A stretch of DNA of 14,434 nucleotides, taken from an uncultured Lachnospiraceae bacterium (lineage in GTDB: Bacteria > Bacillota > Clostridia > Lachnospirales > Lachnospiraceae). The notes beneath the pieces are model-generated. The model did no database searches. It saw nothing but the letters and a program-made list of their open reading frames with translations, and was not told the DNA's origin. This document shows, piece after piece, positions 1 to 6,331 of the stretch. Each line of letters opens with the position of its first letter. The stretch's first letter is position 1. The stretch spans positions 7,113 through 21,546 of the forward strand of contig CAJUJL010000046.1 in the NCBI GenBank assembly GCA_910586725.1, written 5' to 3'. The translations under genes were made by a program, and so were the position numbers.

Positions 1-135
1 CAGTAAATGCGCCACAGGAGGCAATGGGCAGAGCCCATACCTGAATACATGGCGCAGTAAATGCGCCACAGGAGGCAATGGGCAGAGCCCATACCTGAAT
101 ACATGGCGCGGCAGACGCGCCACAGGAGGTAATGG
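1..135 (+). repeat. 54-bp tandem repeat, 2.5 copies, with hairpins and Shine-Dalgarno
   Basis: Two identical 54-bp units (1-54 and 55-108) are followed by a diverged 27-bp partial copy (109-135) that runs into the start of the ATPase gene. Each unit holds an AGGAGG Shine-Dalgarno; the one in the partial copy (124-129) serves the ATPase ATG at 136. Each full unit also encodes a possible 6-codon peptide starting at its own ATG (24-44 and 78-98, MGRAHT). Two hairpins recur. One spans each unit junction: 7-bp stem with 5-nt loop at 50-68 and 104-122. The other is ATGGGC-AGA-GCCCAT at 24-38 and 78-92. The junction hairpin keeps its pairing in the diverged copy through a compensating A-T to G-C change (56/62 versus 110/116), and the other two changes in that hairpin are in the loop. 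The array may extend beyond the left edge. Confidence 0.9.
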
Positions 136-2838
136 ATGAAATATCAGGGACTTACGGAAAAGGAAGTGGAAGCTTCCAGACAGCAATACGGATCAAATCA
201 GATTCCGGATTCGGAACCGACAACGTTTTGGGAAGAGTTTAAAGAGACATTCGGGGATCCGATGATCAGGATACTGCTTGCGATTGCAGCGCTGATGATT
301 GTTATGTTTTTCTTTGGCTATGCGGAAATTTATGAGCCTTTGGGCACAATTGTGGCTGTTTTGATCGTGGCGTTTGTGTCCGCGAAAACGGGCGTGGCCA
401 GCGATACCAAATACCGTGAATTGAAAGACAGCGCCAGGAAAGATCAGTGTAAAGTTCACAGAAACGGCATTGTAGCAGTAATTGATGTGGACGACGTAGT
501 CGTAGGAGATAAAGTTTTGCTTCAGTCGGGAGATAAGATTCCGGCGGATGGAGTTTTAGTATCCGGAGCGTTAGCGGTGGATAATTCCGCATTGAACGGA
601 GAAGCGGAGGAATGTAAGAAGTCGGAAGCGCCGGAGAGCTTTGAGCTGGCGGAAGATATTACCGGCGATACGTTTGTAGACAGGCATTCTCTGTTTCGTG
701 GAGCCGTTGTATTTGACGGAGAGGGCATATTAGACGTCAGAAAAGTCGGCTTGAAGACGATGATGGGAAAAATGGCCGAAGAAATGCAGGAAGACGAGCC
801 GGATTCTCCGTTGAAAGTAAAGCTGGCCAAGCTGGCAAATCAGATTTCCACGTTTGGCTATATTGGCGCAGTAGTGATTGCCGTGCTTTATTTCGGTTAT
901 TTTATTATGAATGCTGGAGGCGTATCGGCTTATTTTTCCATTGGCGTAGAGCAGATCATCAAGGACGTCGTGAATGCGGTTTCTCTTGCGGTTGTGATTA
1001 TCGTATGCGCCGTTCCGGAAGGACTGCCGCTTATGATTTCTCTGGTTCTGATGCAGAATACCAGTAAAATGTTAGACCATAACGTGCTTGTCCGGAAAGC
1101 GGAAGGCATTGAGACGGCAGGGTCTTTGAATATTTTATTCAGCGATAAAACAGGAACAATTACAAAAGGGAAACTGGAGGTCGTAGACTTTTTTACAGCG
1201 GACGGCAAATCCATTCCAATCGGTGAATTAAGCAGATACGGCGGCGTGAAAGGCCCTCTTGACCTTGCGATCGGCAAAAACACGCAGTCCATGTTTGACG
1301 GAGAGCACAGGGTGATCGGCGGGAACGCAACGGATCAGGCGGTGATGAAGTTTATCGGCGAAGATACGTTTCGCGCTTTGGAAGCCGACAAAACGTGCGT
1401 TGTCACAAAATCACAGGGATTTAACTCCACCAACAAATTCAGTCAGGCCAGGATTGAGAGCCTGGGCAGGACGTTTTACAAGGGCGCGCCGGAGCGTTTG
1501 CTTGCGCACGCGAAGAAGTATATAGACGGAGACGGGAAAATACAGGCGATTGACAAGGCTGCGCTGGACAAAAAAATAGATGAACTCGCCGAAAAAGCAA
1601 TGCGCGTTCTGGCTTTTGGATATTCCGAAAGCGATATGACGGAAAATCAGATCAACGACGACATTGTGGTCATCGGTCTTGTGGGAATCCGCGATGATGT
1701 CAGGGCCGAAGCCAAAGAAGCGATTCATCAGGTGCAGAATGCCGGAATTCAGGTTGTTATGATTACGGGCGACCGCCTTGAGACGGCTGTTGCCATAGCA
1801 AAGGACGCGGGGCTTTTGCAGGAGAAGACGGATATTGCCATTACCTCCGCACAGTTAAATGAAAAGTCGGACGACGAATTAAAGAAAATTATTCCAAACA
1901 TCAGGGTAATCGCAAGGGCGCTGCCTACGGATAAATCCAGAATGGTGCGTTTGTGCCAGGAAATGAACCTTGTCGTTGGAATGACCGGCGACGGCGTAAA
2001 TGATTCTCCGGCGTTAAAGCGCGCGGACGTGGGCTTTGCCATGGGAAGCGGAACGGAAGCGGCAAAAGAAGCGGGTAAAATCGTTATTCTGGACGATAAC
2101 TTTAAATCTATCAAAGACGCGATCTGGTATGGAAGGACGATTTACCACAATATTTTGAAGTTCTGTAAATTCCAGCTTGTGATCAATGTGGCCGCAGTTA
2201 TCGTCAGCGCAATCGCGCCGTTCTTCGGTGTGGAAGAGCCCCTCAAGGTGACGCATCTTCTGTTCGTCAATCTGGTTATGGACGGCCTTGGAGCAATTAT
2301 GCTGGGCAACGAGCCGGCCCTTGAGAAATACATGGAAGAGAAGCCAAGGAGAAGGGACGAGAGCATTGTCAGCAAAAAGATGATGACGCAGATTGTAATA
2401 ATGGGCGCATGGCTGACGTTTATCAGCTTCCTCTTTTTAAAACTTCCGTTTTTTGCGGAATTGTTCGGCGGATGGGCAGTGAATGAGGACGGACAGGTAT
2501 TAAACGGCGTGCCCAATGCAAAACATCTGACCGGATATTTTGTGTTGTTTATCGTCAGCGCTTTGTTCAATGGATTTAACGTCAGAGACGATGGATTTGG
2601 CATTTTCAAAGGATTAAACGAAAACACAGGATTTTTAAAAGTATTTTTTATCATCATTCTGGTGCAGGCGCTGATCGTCAACGCGGCGCTGATACCGTTT
2701 GCGGCGTTTGCCTGGATTGGCAATATGTTCAGCTGCGTGCCGTTTGGCATTCTGGGATGGGCGGCTGCTGTGCTGCTGGCCGTTACTATGATTCCTGTAG
2801 ATATGATAAGAAAGCTTTTTACGGGCAAAGGAAAATAA
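136..2838 (+). CDS. P-type Ca2+-transporting ATPase (PMCA/SERCA-like, P2 type)
   Basis: A 900-residue cation pump of the inner membrane that uses ATP to export cations, probably Ca2+. The start at 136 lies 6 nt after AGGAGG. In order: N-terminal cation-ATPase domain (about 1-60); actuator domain with LNGEAEE at 153-159 where the family usually has TGES; M4 with the PEGLP ion-binding motif (294-298); phosphorylation site DKTGT with catalytic D337; nucleotide-binding domain with KGAPE (449-453); TGD (544-546); hinge GDGVND (618-623); then about six C-terminal membrane helices. M5 has FQLVINV with N684 and M6 has NLVMDG with D716. These match the plasma-membrane Ca2+ ATPase pattern, so one Ca2+ per cycle is likely, but the ion is inferred from motifs only. 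Length is normal for the family. The gene ends 2 bp before the HAD gene, so the two are probably cotranscribed. Confidence 0.93.
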   Translation: MKYQGLTEKEVEASRQQYGSNQIPDSEPTTFWEEFKETFGDPMIRILLAIAALMIVMFFFGYAEIYEPLGTIVAVLIVAFVSAKTGVASDTKYRELKDSARKDQCKVHRNGIVAVIDVDDVVVGDKVLLQSGDKIPADGVLVSGALAVDNSALNGEAEECKKSEAPESFELAEDITGDTFVDRHSLFRGAVVFDGEGILDVRKVGLKTMMGKMAEEMQEDEPDSPLKVKLAKLANQISTFGYIGAVVIAVLYFGYFIMNAGGVSAYFSIGVEQIIKDVVNAVSLAVVIIVCAVPEGLPLMISLVLMQNTSKMLDHNVLVRKAEGIETAGSLNILFSDKTGTITKGKLEVVDFFTADGKSIPIGELSRYGGVKGPLDLAIGKNTQSMFDGEHRVIGGNATDQAVMKFIGEDTFRALEADKTCVVTKSQGFNSTNKFSQARIESLGRTFYKGAPERLLAHAKKYIDGDGKIQAIDKAALDKKIDELAEKAMRVLAFGYSESDMTENQINDDIVVIGLVGIRDDVRAEAKEAIHQVQNAGIQVVMITGDRLETAVAIAKDAGLLQEKTDIAITSAQLNEKSDDELKKIIPNIRVIARALPTDKSRMVRLCQEMNLVVGMTGDGVNDSPALKRADVGFAMGSGTEAAKEAGKIVILDDNFKSIKDAIWYGRTIYHNILKFCKFQLVINVAAVIVSAIAPFFGVEEPLKVTHLLFVNLVMDGLGAIMLGNEPALEKYMEEKPRRRDESIVSKKMMTQIVIMGAWLTFISFLFLKLPFFAELFGGWAVNEDGQVLNGVPNAKHLTGYFVLFIVSALFNGFNVRDDGFGIFKGLNENTGFLKVFFIIILVQALIVNAALIPFAAFAWIGNMFSCVPFGILGWAAAVLLAVTMIPVDMIRKLFTGKGK

Positions 2839-2840
2839 AA

Positions 2841-3617
2841 ATGATACTGTTCCATACGGATTTGGATAATACGTTGATTTATTCTTATAAACACGATATT
2901 GGAATTGCAAAACAATGCGTAGAATTATATAAGGAAAGAGAAATTTCCTATATCACGGATGTAACTTATACGATCTTAAAGGAAATGAAAGAATATGTAA
3001 CCATTGTTCCTACAACAACCAGAACCGTCGGGCAATACAACAGAATAGATCTGGGAGTCGGAGCGTTTCGCTATGCGCTTGCGTGCAACGGCGGCGTTCT
3101 GCTTGCAGACGGAAAAGAAGACATGGACTGGTACGCAGGATCGCTTGCCATGGTATCGGAAAACAAAGATACGCTGGCATATGGAGAAGAGCTTTTAAAG
3201 AAGGATCCAAACCGGTGCATGGAAATCAGAAATATTCAGGGGCTTTTCACTTTTACAAAGAGTGAAAAGCCCTTAGATTCGGTAAACATGCTCAAACAGG
3301 CAGTCAATACGGACCAGGTGGACATTTTTCATAATGGAATAAAAGTATACATCGTTCCCAAAAAGTTAACCAAGGGCGCCGCGCTCCTGAGACTGAAAAA
3401 ACGATTAAAAGCAGAAACCATAATAGCGGCGGGAGACAGCGAATTTGACATTTCCATGATAAACAGCGCGGATTTTGGACTCGCTCCTTTGGCATTAAAA
3501 GGAAACAAGGGAATTGGAAAAGACGTGAAATTTATGCAGGGAAAGAAAGTATTTTCAGAGGAACTGCTTGATTATATAAAAGCAAATATATTGAAGACTG
3601 GAAATTTTTATTTGTAA
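2841..3617 (+). CDS. HAD-superfamily hydrolase (type IIB-like phosphatase)
   Basis: Encodes 258 residues. I chose the ATG at 2841 because DLDNT, the nucleophile motif, then falls at residues 7-11, as usual in HAD proteins. The longer open frame from 2757 would lie inside the ATPase gene. HAD motifs are complete: motif I with D7 and D9, motif II in TTTRT (58-62), motif III Lys about K178 in LTKGAAL, and motif IV GDSEFD (198-203). The cap between motifs II and III includes LACNGG and resembles the C2B cap of sugar-phosphate phosphatases, so it is likely a cytoplasmic Mg2+-dependent phosphatase. The substrate cannot be read from the sequence. The ribosome site is weak (AAAGGA at 2827-2832), which fits translational coupling to the ATPase gene 2 bp upstream. 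The coding region contains a very strong hairpin at 3238-3274. Confidence 0.85.
   Translation: MILFHTDLDNTLIYSYKHDIGIAKQCVELYKEREISYITDVTYTILKEMKEYVTIVPTTTRTVGQYNRIDLGVGAFRYALACNGGVLLADGKEDMDWYAGSLAMVSENKDTLAYGEELLKKDPNRCMEIRNIQGLFTFTKSEKPLDSVNMLKQAVNTDQVDIFHNGIKVYIVPKKLTKGAALLRLKKRLKAETIIAAGDSEFDISMINSADFGLAPLALKGNKGIGKDVKFMQGKKVFSEELLDYIKANILKTGNFYL
3238..3274 (+). other. Near-perfect inverted repeat inside the HAD gene
   Basis: GGGCTTTTCACT (3240-3251) is exactly complementary to AGTGAAAAGCCC (3261-3272). With flanking and inner A-T and G-T pairs the stem can reach about 17 bp with a 3-nt loop (3255-3257). It lies in the middle of an intact reading frame (residues about 133-145, reading QGLFTFTKSEKPL) and is not followed by a T-run. 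Confidence 0.8.
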
Positions 3618-3629
3618 AATTTTCTTTTT
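3601..3629 (+). terminator. Possible weak A/T-rich terminator after the HAD gene
   Basis: The ten bases 3601-3610 can pair with 3615-3624 with one T-T mismatch and a 4-nt loop, and five Ts follow (3625-3629). The stem is almost entirely A-T, so its strength is doubtful. It overlaps the HAD stop codon and comes just before the flgM promoter, where a transcript end would be expected. Confidence 0.3.
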
Positions 3630-3632
3630 CGT

Positions 3633-3659
3633 TAAGTAAAATGATAAATATACCGATAA
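3633..3659 (+). promoter_or_regulatory. Sigma-28 (FliA/SigD)-type promoter of the flgM operon
   Basis: TAAG (3633-3636), a 15-bp spacer and ACCGATAA (3652-3659) fit the Gram-positive sigma-28 pattern TAAA-N15-GCCGATAT with one -35 mismatch and a near-consensus -10. It lies about 65 bp before the flgM start. This position supports the FlgM start at 3725 rather than the earlier in-frame ATG at 3641, which would fall within the promoter. Confidence 0.65.
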
Positions 3660-3724
3660 ATAGTGTAAGAGCGAAGGAAAATAGTTGTATAAACTATATT
3701 TCAAGGAAGAAAGGAGATGCTGTC

Positions 3725-4006
3725 ATGCGTATAGAAACATACAACCAGGTAGCACAATTATATCAAGGCAGTAGGTCAGGAAAAACACAGAAATCATACG
3801 ATGTTGCTGCCGGACGGGATGAAGTGACCATCTCAAGGGCGGGCTACGATTATCAAATTGCAAAGCAGGCAGTAGCAGAAGCTTCAGGAATCAGGGAAGA
3901 TAAAGTCGCTCAACTGAAAGCAAGAGTCGAGTCAGGGAGTTACAAAGTTGATTCCAAAGATTTTGCCAGCAAACTGTTAGAGAAATACAATGCTCTGCAG
4001 AAATAA
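3725..4006 (+). CDS. flgM: Anti-sigma-28 factor FlgM
   Basis: A 93-residue small protein that binds and inhibits the flagellar sigma factor (FliA/SigD) in the cytoplasm until the hook is complete; in many bacteria it is then exported. The N-terminal half (about 1-45) is polar and probably disordered (MRIETYNQVAQLY, then Ser/Lys/Gly-rich). The C-terminal half carries the typical FlgM sigma-binding helices, including IREDKVAQLKARVESGSYKV and then DFASKLLEKY. The start at 3725 has AAGGAG at 3711-3716 with 8-nt spacing. An upstream in-frame ATG at 3641 is rejected because it precedes the sigma-28 -10 element. It is the first gene of the flgM-flgN-flgK1-flgK2-flgL-fliW-csrA run. Expression from a sigma-28 promoter would give the usual negative feedback. 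Confidence 0.9.
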   Translation: MRIETYNQVAQLYQGSRSGKTQKSYDVAAGRDEVTISRAGYDYQIAKQAVAEASGIREDKVAQLKARVESGSYKVDSKDFASKLLEKYNALQK

Positions 4007-4029
4007 GTGCGTAAAAGTGAGGAAGACCA

Positions 4030-4542
4030 GTGGCCAGTTTAATGGATAATCTCGTTGAGGTTTTAGAAGAAGAAAATACCCAGTATGAAAAGCTTGTGGA
4101 GTTGTCAAAATCAAAGAAGCGGGCGATTATCAAAACGGATGTCGTGGAATTGGAGAAAATTACGGAGCAGGAGCAGGAGGTTTCCGGTCTGCTTCGCAAT
4201 TTAGACAATCGCCGGGACGCCGTTTTAAAAGATATGGCGGATGTTCTCGGCAAAGATTTTAAAGAGATGACCATTACCAAGCTGATCGGATATTTGGGCG
4301 GACAGCCAAAAGAACAGGAACGTCTGTCAGAGATTCGTGCAAAGATTTTGACTACGGGAAATCAGATGCAGGAATGCAACAGGCGAAATGAAGAGCTTTT
4401 GAATCAGGCGCTTGAAATGGTAGAATTCGATCTCACCTTGTTTAAAAGTATGCGGCAGGCGCCAGAGACGGCAAATTACAACAAAGATGCCTGCAATACG
4501 GGAGATCTGCTGGGAAGCAGCGGATTCGACGCAAAACAGTAA
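4030..4542 (+). CDS. flgN: Flagellar export chaperone FlgN
   Basis: A 170-residue, largely helical and charged protein of the FlgN family, the cytoplasmic chaperone that delivers the junction proteins FlgK and FlgL to the flagellar export gate. Residues 1-120 look like a long helical hairpin with the typical beginning LMDNLVEVLEEENTQYEKLV, and the last 30 residues are polar and probably flexible. I chose the GTG at 4030, with GAGG 7 nt upstream; the next in-frame ATG (4042) would remove only four residues and sits farther from the ribosome site, so either is possible. It lies 23 bp after flgM and 21 bp before flgK1, next to its expected clients. Identification rests on context plus the family-like N-terminus; overall FlgN sequences are poorly conserved. 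Confidence 0.85.
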   Translation: MASLMDNLVEVLEEENTQYEKLVELSKSKKRAIIKTDVVELEKITEQEQEVSGLLRNLDNRRDAVLKDMADVLGKDFKEMTITKLIGYLGGQPKEQERLSEIRAKILTTGNQMQECNRRNEELLNQALEMVEFDLTLFKSMRQAPETANYNKDACNTGDLLGSSGFDAKQ

Positions 4543-4563
4543 CGGCAGCAGGGAGGAAGAATT

Positions 4564-6312
4564 ATGGCCAATTCAATGGGTAGTTTATTTATTGGAGAAT
4601 CTGGCATAAAAACAAGCCAGAATGCTTTAAATGCGACTGCTAACAATTTCGCAAACGTAGATACCAAAGGTTATGTGCGGGAGCGGGTTTTACAGGAAGA
4701 CAAACATTATGACACCTTTAAAAGGTCGGTGGCAATCGGCCCGGCACAGTCAGGTCTTGGCGTGTCTATCGGAGATGTGATACACGCACGGGACATCTTT
4801 TTGGATAAAACATTCCGGACGCAATCGGGGCGTTCGGGATTTTATTCTACCACATATGAGGCAATATCCGAAGCGGAGACTTTATTCCAGGAATTGCAGG
4901 GAACGGCGTTTCAGGAAGTTTTGGACTCGGAAGAGTCCAGTTTCTGGGTTGCGTTTCAGGAGTTTGCAAAAGACCCTTCGGACAGAGCCAATCAGAATCT
5001 GGTAATTGAGAAAGCAGGTTTGTTTGCGAGCAGATCCAAGGCGGTATACAACGGGCTTAAGACTTACCAGTCCAATTTAAATCAGCAGATTTCAGATGCA
5101 ATGGACGAAATATATGAAATAGGAGAAGCAATCCGCGAGCTTAATATTAACATTATGAGAATTGAAGCGGGCGGCGTGGAAACGGCGATGGATCTTAGGG
5201 ACCAGCGCGACCTGCTGTTGGATGAGCTGGCGGTTTATGGAAATGTCTCCTGCAAAGAGCTGTCAAACGGAATTGTAAAAGTCAATTTTGAAGGCGTTCC
5301 GTTGGTGGATGAACTGCGCGTATATCAGATGGGCAAGCAGATCGATAAGGAAACCGGATTTATCACTCCTTACTGGCCGCAGCTGTCGAATACGGAAAAA
5401 GGAGAATATTATAAAGTATATGATGTATCGGCCGAAATTTCCACGGCCAAGAAAAATGATATAGGATCCTTAAAGGCGCTTGTTTTGGCCAGAGGATATA
5501 AAAATGCGAATTATATGGATTTGCAGGGTGTTTCCATGGATGAGTATGACGCTACGCTGGGCAATTCCGTTATGATGAATGTGGAAGCGGAGCTGGATAT
5601 GCTGGTGCATACCATAGTAAAGTCCATCAATGATCTGTTCGCGCCTAATATCAAGTCAGACACAGCGATTACCGGAACGGATGAAAACGGCAACGCCGTA
5701 TCATTTCCGCCTGGCACATTGATTCTGGATTCGGAAAATTGTTGTGTCGGAGCGGATGAAAAACTTCCGCCGCAGGAATTGTTTGTAAGAACGGGATGCT
5801 CCCGCTACACTACGGTAAACGGCGACGACGGCAAAACGTATTATGTATACAATGAAGAAGATCCGTCGGATACGGCGATGCAATATACAATCGGCAGCAT
5901 CAAGGTGAATCCCGAATTGCTGGAGAGCGAGTCAAAGCTGCCCGCGTTTTCACAGAGAGGCAAAGACGACGATCTTCCGGTAGCTTATAAATTGGGTGAA
6001 GCTTTAGCGGAACTTTGGAATCAGGATTCCATGTTTTTGAGCCCTCACGATACAACGCCCTGCACATTCAGTGAATTTTATGCAAAGATGACGGGTGAGC
6101 TTGTAACGCTTGGCAATGTGTTCGGCTCTACTGCCAGAGGACTGGAAGGAACCGTTCTGGCAACCGATAATGCCAGACAGCAGGTAATCGGTGTGTCTTC
6201 CGATGAAGAGCTTACAAATATGATTAAGTTCCAGAACGCATACAACGCTTCCAGCCGTTTTATCAACGTAATCAGTGAAATGATAGAAACAATAATATAC
6301 CGCATGGGTTAG
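4564..6312 (+). CDS. flgK: Flagellar hook-associated protein 1, FlgK (first copy)
   Basis: A 582-residue exported protein forming the junction between hook and filament. The N-terminal D0 region has the rod/hook family signature TANNFANVDTKGY (from residue 25). The C-terminus (about 550-582, with FQNAYNASSRFINV) is the matching amphipathic D0 helix; both ends are intact, so the gene is complete. The middle carries FlgK-type segments such as MDLRDQRDLLLDELA. It has five Cys, including an adjacent pair at 393-394, which is odd for an extracellular flagellar axial protein. GGAGG at 4552-4556 with 7-nt spacing supports the start. A second, clearly different FlgK gene follows 19 bp downstream. Export probably uses FlgN from the gene just upstream. 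Confidence 0.92.
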   Translation: MANSMGSLFIGESGIKTSQNALNATANNFANVDTKGYVRERVLQEDKHYDTFKRSVAIGPAQSGLGVSIGDVIHARDIFLDKTFRTQSGRSGFYSTTYEAISEAETLFQELQGTAFQEVLDSEESSFWVAFQEFAKDPSDRANQNLVIEKAGLFASRSKAVYNGLKTYQSNLNQQISDAMDEIYEIGEAIRELNINIMRIEAGGVETAMDLRDQRDLLLDELAVYGNVSCKELSNGIVKVNFEGVPLVDELRVYQMGKQIDKETGFITPYWPQLSNTEKGEYYKVYDVSAEISTAKKNDIGSLKALVLARGYKNANYMDLQGVSMDEYDATLGNSVMMNVEAELDMLVHTIVKSINDLFAPNIKSDTAITGTDENGNAVSFPPGTLILDSENCCVGADEKLPPQELFVRTGCSRYTTVNGDDGKTYYVYNEEDPSDTAMQYTIGSIKVNPELLESESKLPAFSQRGKDDDLPVAYKLGEALAELWNQDSMFLSPHDTTPCTFSEFYAKMTGELVTLGNVFGSTARGLEGTVLATDNARQQVIGVSSDEELTNMIKFQNAYNASSRFINVISEMIETIIYRMG

Positions 6313-6331
6313 TGAGAGAGGTGAACGAAAT

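Noticed and set aside
1..135. CRISPR-like array in the tandem repeat
   Set aside because: The copies are directly adjacent with no unique spacers, the unit is 54 bp, and no cas-like gene is nearby.
2757..2840. N-terminal extension of the HAD protein from an upstream ATG
   Set aside because: It would be translated from inside the ATPase gene, has no ribosome site, and would push the catalytic DLDNT motif far from the N-terminus, unlike the family.
2142..2915. Long minus-strand open frame (257 codons) opposite the ATPase gene
   Set aside because: It lies fully antisense to strongly conserved ATPase and HAD coding sequence, shows low-complexity Ser/Thr/Asn composition and no known motif. It is a shadow of the real genes.
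3238..3274. HAD-internal hairpin as an intrinsic terminator
   Set aside because: It lies in mid-gene and no T-run follows on the + strand.
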